DNA of 64,000 nucleotides from Balneola sp. (GTDB lineage Bacteria > Bacteroidota > Rhodothermia > Balneolales > Balneolaceae): the NCBI GenBank assembly GCA_017643645.1, contig JAEPNB010000007.1, positions 1-64,000 of the forward strand. The letters run 5' to 3'. Numbering within the stretch: the first letter of the stretch is position 1; each line of letters begins with the position of its first letter. The notes under the pieces are model-generated. The model was not told where the DNA came from and made no database searches. It saw nothing but the letters and a program-made list of their open reading frames with translations. Made by a program: the position numbers and the translations under genes. Below are positions 1-9,407 of this stretch, piece by piece.

Positions 1-16
1 ATACTAAATCACCTTT

Positions 17-415
17 CTAATTATTTTGAGCACCCTGATTTATCCAGGCTGTAATTTTGCCGATATCCGAACTACTGATACTTCCGTTAAGAGGCATTCT
101 TGAACCAAATTCGGGATTTGATCCTAACTTGTCTATGATTGGACTTATATCAGCACTGTCGGGTACAATAATAAGCCTGCCATATCTGGAACCTATACTA
201 TTAATTGTATTTTGGTAACTATCCAGATTAACACCATTTACATTGTCACCGTTTGTATGGCAAAATCCTCCTCCACAAGTAGAATTAAAAATCGGCTGTA
301 TTTGATTTGCATAACTGATAGGTTCGTCAGGAATTTCGGGAACCTGATCTTCAATATTGTTTATACAACTTGACAACAAAAGGCTGTTGAGCATCAAAAA
401 AAGTATTTTCTTCAT
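17..415 (-). CDS. Small lipoprotein with a CX4CH haem-type motif
   Basis: A 132-residue exported lipoprotein. The N-terminus is a lipoprotein signal with lipobox LSSC (Cys17). The segment IQPIFNSTC (about residues 39-47) followed by C52-H53 matches the start of the small cytochrome c domains found in Planctomycetes and Bacteroidota (IQPIF...CH), where the pattern precedes covalent haem attachment. Here the spacing is CX4CH (C47, C52, H53) rather than CXXCH. A late Met in SRMPLNG (about residue 105-111) could be the distal haem ligand, as in that family. It probably sits on the periplasmic face of a membrane. No partner oxidoreductase is adjacent; the neighbour to the left lies outside the window. 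Haem binding is inferred, not shown. Confidence 0.6.
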   Translation of the reverse strand: MKKILFLMLNSLLLSSCINNIEDQVPEIPDEPISYANQIQPIFNSTCGGGFCHTNGDNVNGVNLDSYQNTINSIGSRYGRLIIVPDSADISPIIDKLGSNPEFGSRMPLNGSISSSDIGKITAWINQGAQNN

Positions 416-535
416 ATGTTGAGTAATTAAAGATTATCCGTGTTTAATGCTAATTTTTAGAATTAAATTTTAATAACCTAACTAGGAAACATATAAGGGA
501 ATTGTATCACAAATCTATAAAAAGAAAAGAAGGGA

Positions 536-722
536 AGAAAAAAAAGAAACCCGAGTCGTTCAAAACCCGGGTTTATCTTTAGGGCATTTGGTGCTTGTGC
601 AGCATCCAAAAGCTCGATTGCTCTTCGTGTGTCGACTACGAAAAAGTGCTTGAATAGTTACAAGGTTCTCAATTAAGCATATTAAATACTGTAAAGAGGT
701 GGGTTTAAACTCAAGGGTTCTT
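536..722 (-). ncRNA. Structured small RNA, 6S RNA-like (candidate ssrS)
   Basis: The 318-bp gap in front of mltG holds an RNA-like structure on the minus strand. The 5' part (701-719) pairs with the 3' part (548-568) in an interrupted closing stem: AACCC/GGGTT, GAGT/ACTC, TT/AA and AAACCC/GGGTTT. Inside it CTTTA/TAAAG and TATTT/AAATG continue the stem across a symmetric 3/3 internal loop. Further in there is a hairpin of about 8 bp with two wobbles (CTTTTTCGT with ACGAAGAG, loop AGTCGACAC). The 3' end runs into TTTC and eight T residues, like an intrinsic terminator. A near-consensus -7 element (CATATTTG) lies just upstream of the apparent 5' end. Length of about 175-185 nt and a long closing stem fit 6S RNA, which binds RNA polymerase. 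The family assignment is inference; other small RNAs are possible. Confidence 0.5.
538..574 (-). terminator. Intrinsic terminator of the small RNA
   Basis: On the minus strand AAACCCG (568-574) pairs with CGGGTTT (547-553), then a C and eight T residues (538-545) follow. It has no protein gene to end on this strand, which supports a transcript starting near 720 on the minus strand. The same bases also form the closing stem of the RNA, so the two pairings would be alternatives. Confidence 0.6.
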
Positions 723-733
723 ATATTTCAAAT

Positions 734-1804
734 ATGAACGATAATAAAATCTTTGAATTCGCTACGAAAGAATCAGCAATTGGTATAGCTGTACTACTTA
801 TTATTTTCCTGAGTACTTTTATTTCCAGAACAAGCAGGATTTCAAAATCCCAGGCTCTAATTGGTACCCAAAACTCTCAGATATATTTACATGAAGATGT
901 TAATCTAAGTGAATTGATAAGCATACTAGAGTTGTCTAATATTCAATTTGATGAAGATGAACTGCGGTGGGTTAGTCCGCTATTGGGCTGGAGAACTTTC
1001 AAAAAAGGATACTATAACTTTGATGGAGAGTATTCTTACAATGATTTTTTAACCAAGCTTGCTTTTGGAAGTCAGGATCCCGTTTCAATTACGATTTTAC
1101 CAGGCATTACAATCGATAGGTTTGCAAGAAATTTAGGAAATGAAATGAGTTTTGACAGCTCTGATGTTCGGAATGTTTTTGATGACTCACTATTTGTTGC
1201 TTCCAAAAATATATCCAAAGAACAGCTTTTCGGAAGAATGTTACCAAACACTTATGATGTTTACTGGACTTATAGCCCAAAGCAAACAATAGAAAAGATA
1301 CTCAGCGAATTTAAGAACCAGGTTGCCAAACAGTATAAAAGCAGAATTGATTCTTTGGATTACTCGATAGATGAGATCGTTGCAATGGCATCTATAGTAG
1401 AATGGGAAGCTAATATTGAAGAAGAGAAACCAATAGTCGCCGGTTTATATTGGAACAGGTTAAAAAGAAGAATGCATTTGCAGGCTGATCCAACTATCAG
1501 CTTTGCTGTAGGAGAGAGGCGCAGATTATTACTGGAAGATTACAAAGTTGATCATCCTTATAACACTTATACCAAATATGGATTGCCACCCGGACCTGTT
1601 ACAAATCCCAGCTTGCAAACTATAAAGGCGACTTTATATCCTGCAAACCATCAATATTTATATATGGTAGCAAATCCTGAAGGGGGACATCTTTTCAACC
1701 GAACCTATGAAGAGCATTTAGTGGATGCTGAAAAATGGAGAACATGGTTGAGACAGCAATACAGAATTAAACGGCAAAGAGAATTACAGGAGTCAGGAGA
1801 GTAA
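734..1804 (+). CDS. mltG: Endolytic murein transglycosylase MltG (YceG-like)
   Basis: MltG cleaves nascent glycan strands of peptidoglycan at the outer face of the inner membrane and so sets glycan chain length. The 356-residue protein has one N-terminal transmembrane helix (about residues 14-31), a LysM-like region and the YceG catalytic domain. The signature ASIVEWEA places the catalytic glutamate at E223, matching the E. coli glutamate in ASIVEKET. The downstream blocks AGLYWNRL, LQADPT, YNTY, GLPPGPV and the end motif GGHLF are all present. Length is close to the family norm (about 340-380). It is a single plus-strand gene converging on the following minus-strand run with only 13 bp between stop codons. 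Its start lies over the promoter region of the divergent small RNA. Confidence 0.95.
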   Translation: MNDNKIFEFATKESAIGIAVLLIIFLSTFISRTSRISKSQALIGTQNSQIYLHEDVNLSELISILELSNIQFDEDELRWVSPLLGWRTFKKGYYNFDGEYSYNDFLTKLAFGSQDPVSITILPGITIDRFARNLGNEMSFDSSDVRNVFDDSLFVASKNISKEQLFGRMLPNTYDVYWTYSPKQTIEKILSEFKNQVAKQYKSRIDSLDYSIDEIVAMASIVEWEANIEEEKPIVAGLYWNRLKRRMHLQADPTISFAVGERRRLLLEDYKVDHPYNTYTKYGLPPGPVTNPSLQTIKATLYPANHQYLYMVANPEGGHLFNRTYEEHLVDAEKWRTWLRQQYRIKRQRELQESGE

Positions 1805-1817
1805 AATTCCCAGTGTT

Positions 1818-3530
1818 TTATTCTTCCCGAATAATAGATTTAATAAGAACCTTTTGGTTTATATGTTCATTATCAAAACCAAACTGACCACTAAGTCCTC
1901 GATAATTTTTCAATTCATGCAGACCTTGCTTTAATAGATCCGGATTACCGACTCTGTTTAATGTGCTCAACACAAATTTGGTGACATCGTAGCCGATAAA
2001 AGCAAACTGATTAGGTTCTGTTTGAAATCGTAATCTGAAATTCGATGCAAACTCTTCTACATCAGTTTCACCATATCGTATTTCAAAACTCTGTGTATAG
2101 TGAATGGATGTTTCCGGCAAGCGTGTATTTTCCAGATCTGTGTCTGCCCATTCTTCTGAACCAAGGAGTATATAATCACTTCTCGAAGCTTCTAAATCAG
2201 TTAGAAGGTTTCTGATCAAAGTTGGAGCTGCAGCCCCTGTGAATGGAGCGTAGATCGCTTTTAAACCGGGAGATGGTATCAATGTATCAGTTTTAGACAG
2301 ATAAGCTGTGTATTCTGAAATATCATAACCTTCGGATTCCAGATCTTTCAGAAAAAAGTGCTGAACAAATGCTCCTAAGCGTTCTGCTTCATGTCTGAAT
2401 GCCAATGCTGAAGCTTCTCCTAATGCATCCATTTCAGCCAAAACTGCTACGGTATCAAGACCTAAAGAATTCACAGCATATTGTGCCATTTTTTTGCCCT
2501 GTACAGCAAAAGTTGGGTTCGTCTGGAACATGTAGTTATTGGCAATGTTCAGGGAGTCAGAATTAGCCAGAGGAGTAATTACAGGTATCTCATAAATTTC
2601 GGCAAGATCAGAAAATGATTTTGCTACATCAGAAAATAACGGCCCTATTACAACATCTACATCTTTATTCCAGACTAAATGATTTAATATATCTTCTGAT
2701 TGAATAGAATCGCCATTAGTTCTGGAAAAGCTAATGAATGCCTTTTTACCAGGATGGTTTGCATTGAATTCTTCTACTGCAGTCTGAATTCCAAAATAGA
2801 GATGTTGAGGAACTTCATAATTATCAGAGTTCATATTAAAAGAGGGTAGAGCAACTCCAATTTGATAAGACATTCCCGATGGAGCATGCGAATATTTTCG
2901 GAATGGATATCTGGAAGCGTACGTAAGTGAGTCTCTCAATGCAGCTTCTATCTGAAACAGATCTACAGCATTACTGTCAATCAAAGAAGACTTTAGTGAG
3001 TTAACCATAGTTTTTGCTTTGGAAAAATCAACTCTGCCTAGAGCTCCGGAGATAACATCCGCTAAGATTTCAACATTAGAACTCTGTCTGAACACAGTTT
3101 TAATTTGATCTATACTTAAATAACTTAAAACCTGATCGTAGAAAGAAATGGCTCTGGTATAGTAAGGGTTATTTCTGCTATTTGATTTCAGCTCATGTAA
3201 AAGCTCAAGAGAAGCTGCAAAATCATCAACCTGAAACAAAACCAGAGCTTTTGTGTACTTGGCTTCCTGTACGAAAATGTTTGTGCTTTCATCTGAATCA
3301 ATAACTCTGTTCAGGTAAGCTTTGGATTTAGGATAATTACCTAAAGAAAAATGACTTTTACCGGAAAATAAATTCGCTTCAGGGCTATCTATCTGAGTGA
3401 ATATTCTAAGTGCTCTTTCATAGTCTCCGTTTTGATAGAGGTTTTTTCCTGCTTCAACAGATTGGGTATAAGCAGTTGTTGAAAAAAACAGAATTAATAA
3501 AAAAGAGAAAATTGAAAAAGTAGATTTCAT
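1818..3530 (-). CDS. Periplasmic TPR plus type 1 periplasmic-binding-fold protein
   Basis: A 570-residue exported protein. A signal peptide covers about residues 1-22 (hydrophobic core LLILFF). Residues about 24-190 look like tetratricopeptide repeats (GDYERALRIF, FSLGNYPKSKAYLNRV, FQVDDFAASLELL). From about residue 220 to the end it has the fold of branched-chain amino-acid binding proteins (DVVIGPLFSDVAKSF, IPVITPLANSD, FAFIGYDVTKFVL). This two-part design is like LpoA-type activators of penicillin-binding proteins and like ABC-type ligand-binding proteins. No transport genes are nearby, so an envelope or cell-wall role is the better guess, but this is inference. It is the last gene of the guaA-side run, 55 bp after guaA. 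Confidence 0.75.
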   Translation of the reverse strand: MKSTFSIFSFLLILFFSTTAYTQSVEAGKNLYQNGDYERALRIFTQIDSPEANLFSGKSHFSLGNYPKSKAYLNRVIDSDESTNIFVQEAKYTKALVLFQVDDFAASLELLHELKSNSRNNPYYTRAISFYDQVLSYLSIDQIKTVFRQSSNVEILADVISGALGRVDFSKAKTMVNSLKSSLIDSNAVDLFQIEAALRDSLTYASRYPFRKYSHAPSGMSYQIGVALPSFNMNSDNYEVPQHLYFGIQTAVEEFNANHPGKKAFISFSRTNGDSIQSEDILNHLVWNKDVDVVIGPLFSDVAKSFSDLAEIYEIPVITPLANSDSLNIANNYMFQTNPTFAVQGKKMAQYAVNSLGLDTVAVLAEMDALGEASALAFRHEAERLGAFVQHFFLKDLESEGYDISEYTAYLSKTDTLIPSPGLKAIYAPFTGAAAPTLIRNLLTDLEASRSDYILLGSEEWADTDLENTRLPETSIHYTQSFEIRYGETDVEEFASNFRLRFQTEPNQFAFIGYDVTKFVLSTLNRVGNPDLLKQGLHELKNYRGLSGQFGFDNEHINQKVLIKSIIREE

Positions 3531-3585
3531 AGAATTGCTAATTAATACACATGCTTACACTCAGAATAAACGAATTTGTTCTGAT

Positions 3586-5133
3586 TTATTCCCATTCAAT
3601 TGTAGCAGGAGGTTTAGAGCTAATATCGTAAACCACTCTGTTAATTCCCTTTACTTCATTAATAATACGATTAGAGACTGTTCCAAGAAAATCGTAGGGG
3701 AGATGAGCCCAATCAGCAGTCATACCGTCTACACTTGTCACCGCTCTGATCGCCGCTGTAAACTCATAAGTTCGTTCATCACCCATTACACCCACACTTT
3801 GAACAGGAAGTAAAACAGCAAGAGCTTGCCAAACATCATCATAAAGCCCCTGATTTTTGAGCTCATCGATAAAGATCTTATCAGCTTCGCGAAGCAGATC
3901 CAATCTTTCTTTACTGAGCTCTCCTATTACTCTGATTCCAAGTCCGGGGCCGGGAAATGGATGTCGGCCAATAAAATGAGCAGGAATACCTAAAGCTTTC
4001 CCCACTTCGCGTACTTCATCTTTAAAAAGTTCCCGTACAGGCTCGATCAGATCAAGCTTCATTTTTTCCGGTAAACCACCCACATTGTGGTGCGATTTTA
4101 TAGTCGCAGATGGACCTTTGAAGGAAACACTTTCAATTACATCAGGATATAAAGTTCCCTGAGCTAAATATTTAAACTCAGATTGTCCGCCTATTTCTTT
4201 CTCGAAAACATCGATAAAAGTAACGCCAATGATTTTCCTTTTCTTTTCCGGATCAGAAACACCCGTTAGCCTGGATAGGAATAGTTCACTTGCATCCACA
4301 CCTCTTACAGGAAGTTCAAGATCTTTAATATACAGATCGAGTACCTCATTGAATTCATCTTTACGGAGCAAGCCGTTATCAACAAAAACGCATTCCAGTT
4401 GATCTCCAATAGCCTTGTGAATCAGAGTAGCAACTACTGTAGAGTCCACTCCGCCTGATAAAGCACAAAGCACCTTATCATTCCCGACTTTCTTTCTGAT
4501 TGCTTCAATTTGTTCTTCCACAAAAGAATTTGCTGTCCAGTCTCCGGATAAACCACAGATATCGAAAGCAAAGTTATGGAGAATTTGTTTCCCGCAATCA
4601 GTATGTGCTACTTCCGGATGGAATTGAACACCATAGATCTCTTTTTCTTTATGATGAACAGCTGCAACTCCGGCATTATTTGTATGTCCTACAATTTCAT
4701 AAGAGGATGGAAGCTCATGAATATGATCACCATGACTCATCCAGACAACCGAATTGTCTTCTACATCTTTTAATATTCCGTTGTTGTTATCAACAATAAG
4801 ATGAGCTCTTCCGAATTCGCGTTTATCTGCTTTTTCAACACTGCCGGGAATCTGAGTATGAGCAAGAAGCTGTAATCCATAACAAACGCCAAGAATTGGT
4901 ACATCCCAATCAAGAATATCTGTTTGGAGGGATGGAGCATCGTCATCATTTACACTTTTGGGGCTTCCTGAAAGAATAATACCTTTAGGAACCGGTTCTG
5001 AAACCGTACTCAGATCGACATTAAAAGGATGGATTTCACAGTAGATATTGAATTCACGCAATCTTCTTGCGATTAGCTGAGTGAACTGAGATCCGTAATC
5101 AAGAATTAAAATCCATTCGTTATGTCGGTTCAT
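3586..5133 (-). CDS. guaA: GMP synthase (glutamine-hydrolysing)
   Basis: Converts XMP, ATP and glutamine to GMP. The 515-residue protein has a class I glutamine amidotransferase domain (residues 1-200) with nucleophile C84 in GVCYGLQLL and the His/Glu pair in GVQFHPEV, then the PP-loop ATP pyrophosphatase domain ([10 protein letters not shown]) and the C-terminal dimerisation domain ending KPPATIEWE, the usual end of GuaA. Length is standard. It lies 15 bp downstream of gcvH in the same direction and probably shares its transcript. No guaB or guaC is in the window. Confidence 0.98.
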   Translation of the reverse strand: MNRHNEWILILDYGSQFTQLIARRLREFNIYCEIHPFNVDLSTVSEPVPKGIILSGSPKSVNDDDAPSLQTDILDWDVPILGVCYGLQLLAHTQIPGSVEKADKREFGRAHLIVDNNNGILKDVEDNSVVWMSHGDHIHELPSSYEIVGHTNNAGVAAVHHKEKEIYGVQFHPEVAHTDCGKQILHNFAFDICGLSGDWTANSFVEEQIEAIRKKVGNDKVLCALSGGVDSTVVATLIHKAIGDQLECVFVDNGLLRKDEFNEVLDLYIKDLELPVRGVDASELFLSRLTGVSDPEKKRKIIGVTFIDVFEKEIGGQSEFKYLAQGTLYPDVIESVSFKGPSATIKSHHNVGGLPEKMKLDLIEPVRELFKDEVREVGKALGIPAHFIGRHPFPGPGLGIRVIGELSKERLDLLREADKIFIDELKNQGLYDDVWQALAVLLPVQSVGVMGDERTYEFTAAIRAVTSVDGMTADWAHLPYDFLGTVSNRIINEVKGINRVVYDISSKPPATIEWE

Positions 5134-5148
5134 TAAATTTGATAGTAT

Positions 5149-5529
5149 TTAAGCGATGATTTCTTTGTATTGGTCTGCTGACAGAAGAGATTCAAGTTGG
5201 GAGGTATCCGATAGTTTTATTTTTACCATCCAGCCTTTCTCGTACGGATCTTCATTAACGATCTCAGGATTATCTTCAAGCTCCTCATTAATCTCTGAAA
5301 TTTCACCATCTACAGGTGCATAAAGCTCAGAAACTGTTTTTACAGCTTCAACAGTACCGAAAGTGTCATCGGCAGAAAACTCAAATCCTTCTTCTTCCAA
5401 CTCCACAAAAACGATATCTCCAAGTTCACCCTGAGCAAATTCTGTGATCCCGATAGTGGCTGTGCCGTCACCATTGTCTTTGATCCATTCATGTTCTCTG
5501 GTGTATTTTAAATCACTTGGTACGCTCAT
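5149..5529 (-). CDS. gcvH: Glycine cleavage system H protein
   Basis: Lipoyl-carrier protein that shuttles the aminomethyl group between the P, T and L proteins of glycine cleavage. The lipoylated lysine is K64 in the motif [17 protein letters not shown]. At 126 residues it has normal length. Its ATG overlaps the accC stop by four bases (ATGA), so the two are translationally coupled. The gcvT and gcvP genes are not in the window, so this H protein stands alone among biotin and nucleotide genes. In organisms that build lipoate on GcvH it can also serve as the assembly carrier; that role here is only a possibility. Confidence 0.97.
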   Translation of the reverse strand: MSVPSDLKYTREHEWIKDNGDGTATIGITEFAQGELGDIVFVELEEEGFEFSADDTFGTVEAVKTVSELYAPVDGEISEINEELEDNPEIVNEDPYEKGWMVKIKLSDTSQLESLLSADQYKEIIA

Positions 5530-6881
5530 CTAACAGCCTCCGGGTTAAATTTGAAATTGTTTTCTAAATACTTAGTTGTGAATTTTCCGGCTTGGAAATT
5601 CGGATCGTCCATTAATTGAATGTGATATGGAATAGTCGTTTTAATTCCCTCAATTATGAATTCTTCTAAAGAACGCTTCATTTTTTTGATGGCGTCTTCT
5701 CTGGTAGGAGCAGAAACGATCAGCTTTGCGATCATAGAATCATAATAAGGGGGAATTCTGTATCCGGAATATGCGTGTGTGTCTAACCGAACACCGTGAC
5801 CGCCCGGGGGATGAAATACGGTAATTTCACCGGCAGACGGACGAAAATTAAACTCAGGGTCTTCTGCATTGATTCGGCATTCAATAGCATGACCTTTCAT
5901 TTCAATTTCTCGCTCTTCGATCTTAACACCGTAAGCAACGCGAATTTGTTCTTCAATAAGATCAAAACCGGTAACCTCTTCTGTTACAGGATGTTCAACC
6001 TGAATTCGGGTATTCATTTCCATGAAGTAGAAATTCTCGTTGTCATCAACAAGGTACTCTACCGTTCCTGCGCCTTCATAATCAACAGCTTTGGCTGCAC
6101 TGATTGAAGCTTCACCCATTCTTTTTCGTAACTCAGGAGTCATAAGCGGTGAAGGAGATTCTTCAAGAACTTTCTGATGACGTCTTTGTAACGAACAATC
6201 TCTTTCGCCTAGATGAATTACATTTCCGTGAGAATCAGCCATGATCTGAATCTCAACATGGTGCGGATTCTGAACAAATCGTTCTATGTATACTTCAGGA
6301 TTATTGAAAGCAGTGGAAGCTTCCTGACGACACATTTCAAAATTTTGTTTAAGCTTGCCTTCTTCCTCTACAACGCGCATTCCACGACCACCACCACCTG
6401 CAGAAGCTTTGATGATTACAGGGAATCCAATTTCTGCACAGACCTTTTTTGCTTCTTCATAAGTATCCACTACACCGTCACTACCGGGAACAACCGGGAC
6501 CTTATTCTTGATCATAGTTGCCTTCGCTACAGCTTTATCTCCCATTGAGTTAATTGCATAAGGAGAGGGGCCGATGAACTTTATATTATGTTCTGAACAG
6601 ATGCGTGAAAATTCCGCGTTTTCTGCTAAAAATCCGTATCCGGGATGTATCGCTTCGGCATTAGTGATTTCGGCAGCAGCCAAAATACTTTGAATTTTCA
6701 GGTAGCTTTCTTTACTGGCCGGAGGGCCGATACAGACAGCTTCATCTGCAAACTTTACATGAAGACTGTCGGCGTCTGCAGTAGAATAAACAGCTACAGT
6801 TTTAATGCCCATTTCTCTACACGTTCGAATAATTCGAAGTGCGATTTCACCACGATTAGCTATTAATATCTTTTTAAACAT
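5526..6881 (-). CDS. accC: Acetyl-CoA carboxylase, biotin carboxylase subunit
   Basis: Carboxylates the biotin on AccB with ATP and bicarbonate, the first half-reaction of malonyl-CoA synthesis. The 451-residue protein has the ATP-grasp core: the glycine-rich lid ([14 protein letters not shown]), the KVLEESPSP block, the metal-binding [14 protein letters not shown] block and the C-terminal RINAEDP region. Length matches AccC, so it is not a larger acyl-CoA or pyruvate carboxylase fusion. It follows accB by 9 bp and overlaps gcvH by 4 bp. The carboxyltransferase subunits accA and accD are not in the window. Confidence 0.97.
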   Translation of the reverse strand: MFKKILIANRGEIALRIIRTCREMGIKTVAVYSTADADSLHVKFADEAVCIGPPASKESYLKIQSILAAAEITNAEAIHPGYGFLAENAEFSRICSEHNIKFIGPSPYAINSMGDKAVAKATMIKNKVPVVPGSDGVVDTYEEAKKVCAEIGFPVIIKASAGGGGRGMRVVEEEGKLKQNFEMCRQEASTAFNNPEVYIERFVQNPHHVEIQIMADSHGNVIHLGERDCSLQRRHQKVLEESPSPLMTPELRKRMGEASISAAKAVDYEGAGTVEYLVDDNENFYFMEMNTRIQVEHPVTEEVTGFDLIEEQIRVAYGVKIEEREIEMKGHAIECRINAEDPEFNFRPSAGEITVFHPPGGHGVRLDTHAYSGYRIPPYYDSMIAKLIVSAPTREDAIKKMKRSLEEFIIEGIKTTIPYHIQLMDDPNFQAGKFTTKYLENNFKFNPEAVR

Positions 6882-6890
6882 GCTGACTAA

Positions 6891-7373
6891 TTAGTCTTTG
6901 CTGATTATGAAAAGAGGTTGATCAAACTCGACAGCCTGACCATCGTCGATCAGAATATCCTGAACAGTTCCACTAAATTCGGCTTCAATTTCATTCATGA
7001 TCTTCATTGCTTCAACAATACAAAGAGTATCGCCTTTTGAGACTTTTGAGCCTACGCTAACGAAAGGATCTGAATCAGGAGAAGAAGCTTTGTAAAAAGT
7101 CCCAACGATAGGAGATTTAACAGTTTCTCCTTTAGCTGATGAACCGCCTGTGGATTCTGAAGAAGCGCCACCATCAGCCGAAGCCGGAGCCTGAGGTTGA
7201 GCAGGAGCTGCAGGCTGAGCCGGAGCAGCATGCATTGGTTGTGAGTATGTAATCTGCTCAACAGTCCCTGTTTTCTTTACTTTTATTTTAAAATCGCCTT
7301 CTTCAATAGCTACTTCGTCTACATCGCTATCAGAAATAAGGTTTAGAATATTTTTTATCAGTTTTAAGTCCAT
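6891..7373 (-). CDS. accB: Acetyl-CoA carboxylase, biotin carboxyl carrier protein
   Basis: Carries biotin between AccC and the carboxyltransferase. The 160-residue protein has a short N-terminal domain (residues 1-40), a low-complexity linker rich in Ala, Pro and Gln and then Ser and Gly (about 47-82), and the biotinyl domain with biotinylated K124 in the motif [11 protein letters not shown]. The thumb segment SSPDSDPFV (about 97-105), typical of bacterial BCCP, is present. It is 6 bp downstream of efp and 9 bp upstream of accC, the common efp-accB-accC order. Confidence 0.97.
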   Translation of the reverse strand: MDLKLIKNILNLISDSDVDEVAIEEGDFKIKVKKTGTVEQITYSQPMHAAPAQPAAPAQPQAPASADGGASSESTGGSSAKGETVKSPIVGTFYKASSPDSDPFVSVGSKVSKGDTLCIVEAMKIMNEIEAEFSGTVQDILIDDGQAVEFDQPLFIISKD

Positions 7374-7379
7374 AATAAG

Positions 7380-7949
7380 TTATTTAGCTCGTTCCAGATA
7401 AGTTCCTGTTCTTGTGTCTACTTTAATTTCTTCGCCTTCATTTATAAAAAGAGGCACGTTTACAACTGCTCCTGATTCTAAAGTTGCCGGTTTGCTTCCA
7501 CCTTGAGCAGTATCACCTTTAACTCCGGGATCGGTTTGGCTTACAGTAAGCACTAAATGATCCGGTGGTTCTGCGTATAAAACTTGTTCGTCATCTGCGT
7601 TGAATAAAACATTACAGACCTGTCCTTCAATTAAAAAATCTTTTCTTTCAACCTGATTGGCATTAACGGGAATCTGTTCATAAGTATCACTATTCATAAA
7701 GTAGAAAAGGGGACCTTCCTGATACAAAAATTGGTAGTCTCTGTTTTCCACACGAACAGCTTCGGTATTTTCTCCCGAGCGCCATGTTTTATCAATGTTT
7801 TTACCGTTTACAATACCTCTGAGCTTTGTTCTTACAAAAGCAGGGCCTTTTCCGGGCTTTACATGTTGAAATTCAGTAATTGAATACAATTCACCATCCA
7901 TATTCAGAACTAACCCGTTTCTGAAGTCGGAAGTAGAAATTTTAGCCAT
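7380..7949 (-). CDS. efp: Elongation factor P
   Basis: Relieves ribosome stalling at polyproline stretches. The 189-residue protein has the KOW-like domain I, then two OB domains. The tip lysine K34 is present in KPGKGPAF, the position that is beta-lysylated by the EpmAB pathway in other bacteria. No modification genes (epmA, epmB, earP) are in the window. It begins the tight efp-accB-accC-gcvH-guaA series, 63 bp after the symporter gene. Confidence 0.97.
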   Translation of the reverse strand: MAKISTSDFRNGLVLNMDGELYSITEFQHVKPGKGPAFVRTKLRGIVNGKNIDKTWRSGENTEAVRVENRDYQFLYQEGPLFYFMNSDTYEQIPVNANQVERKDFLIEGQVCNVLFNADDEQVLYAEPPDHLVLTVSQTDPGVKGDTAQGGSKPATLESGAVVNVPLFINEGEEIKVDTRTGTYLERAK

Positions 7950-8012
7950 TAAAAATATCTCCGTTAATTAGTTGCTCAAAAATACAGCTAGGGAATTCCG
8001 ATAACAAGTTAA

Positions 8013-9359
8013 TTAAAGAAAATTGGTAACAATGTTATATAGAATTGCCAGAGGGCAAACTACATAAATGAATACTGGCCAGACTTTTGAGAATAATGTT
8101 TGTCTGATGCCGGCAAAACCAAATTCCATTTCTGTGATTGCTGAGTCTGTCTTCCAAACGAAAGCAACAAATATACAGGTTAACAATCCACCTATTGGTA
8201 ATCCAAGATTATTGAATATGTTATCAAAATGACCAATAAGTGCCGGGTAAAAAGAGACCACTATCGAAATAGCAAGTACTCCAAGACCAACACTCCATGC
8301 TGCTTTTTTCCTTTTAACTTCGAATTCATCAATCACAAAAGAAACCGGAACCTCTAGTAGGGATATTGTGGATGTCAAAGCTGCGATACTTAACAACAGG
8401 AAGAATACAACACCAAGAATTAGCCCAACTGCTCCGCCAATAGTATGAAAGAGTGCTGGTAGAATCTGGAAAACCAGATCAGTACTGGAAGCCAGTTGAT
8501 CGCCAACAAAGATTTCAATTCCTGCGTTTTTAGCGACATACATTGCCGGAATTATTAAAAGTCCGGCTAAAAAGGCGATTCCAACATCAGCCAACGTTAC
8601 AAATGCAGCTGCCTGTGGAATGTTCTCTTTCTTATTCAGATATGAACCATAAGTAATCAATGCTCCCATACCAAGAGAAAGTGAAAAGAAAGCCTGACCC
8701 ATTGCTGAAAATATCAGGTCTGCATTAATTTTAGAAAAATCAGGAAGTAAGTATTCGCGAACACCTTCTGATGCACCAGGTTGAGTAAGTACATAACCGA
8801 TCATTATTACAATGATTCCGATCAATAAAGGCATCATAAATTTAGTGGCACGTTCGATACCATCACTGATACCGCCGGTAATAATTTTGATAGTACCAAA
8901 CATAAATGCAGAAGCAATAATAGCGTTTTTCCAGCCATTGCCTGTGTCAGTAAGTAGATCAGCGGCTTCTTGCCAACCCAAATAGTAGAAAATTTCTTCG
9001 AATGCGAATCCAAAAGCCCAACCTGCAATTACAGTGTAGAAGGAGAGGATCATAACTCCACATATAACTCCCCATAATCCAACCAATGGGAAAAACTTAT
9101 TAGAGGAAAGAGCTTTAAATGCACCAACAGGGTTTTTTCCTGATTTTCTACCGATAGCCAGTTCGGCCACCATAACCGGAAAACCTATTAAAAATGTACA
9201 AATCAAATAAACTATGAGATATGCTGCGCCACCTTCAGTAGCTACTTTTGTTGGGAAACCCCAAATGTTACCTAAACCTACAGCAGAACCGGCTGCCGCT
9301 AAAATAAATCCAAGTTTTGAATTCCATGCACCACGTTCGCTTGTTGATGTACCTGCCAA
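8013..9359 (-). CDS. Sodium-dependent transporter, NSS/SNF family
   Basis: A 448-residue inner-membrane symporter of the neurotransmitter:sodium symporter family (LeuT fold), about 11-12 transmembrane helices. The unwound helix-1 motif GSAVGLGNIWGFP (about residues 24-36) that forms the sodium and substrate site is intact. The substrate, probably an amino acid or amine, cannot be read from the sequence. The start is TTG at 9357-9359: it stands 7 nt after a strong Shine-Dalgarno sequence (AAAGGAGG, minus strand 9367-9374) and no ATG fits the N-terminus. It lies 48 bp after the debranching enzyme and 63 bp before efp. Confidence 0.93.
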   Translation of the reverse strand: MAGTSTSERGAWNSKLGFILAAAGSAVGLGNIWGFPTKVATEGGAAYLIVYLICTFLIGFPVMVAELAIGRKSGKNPVGAFKALSSNKFFPLVGLWGVICGVMILSFYTVIAGWAFGFAFEEIFYYLGWQEAADLLTDTGNGWKNAIIASAFMFGTIKIITGGISDGIERATKFMMPLLIGIIVIMIGYVLTQPGASEGVREYLLPDFSKINADLIFSAMGQAFFSLSLGMGALITYGSYLNKKENIPQAAAFVTLADVGIAFLAGLLIIPAMYVAKNAGIEIFVGDQLASSTDLVFQILPALFHTIGGAVGLILGVVFFLLLSIAALTSTISLLEVPVSFVIDEFEVKRKKAAWSVGLGVLAISIVVSFYPALIGHFDNIFNNLGLPIGGLLTCIFVAFVWKTDSAITEMEFGFAGIRQTLFSKVWPVFIYVVCPLAILYNIVTNFL

Positions 9360-9407
9360 AAGATGTCCTCCTTTAAGAGTTGATTAAAGCACTAAAATAT
9401 TTCTTGA

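Noticed and set aside
4500-4799. 99-codon open frame on the plus strand inside guaA
   Set aside because: Shadow of guaA with no character of its own.
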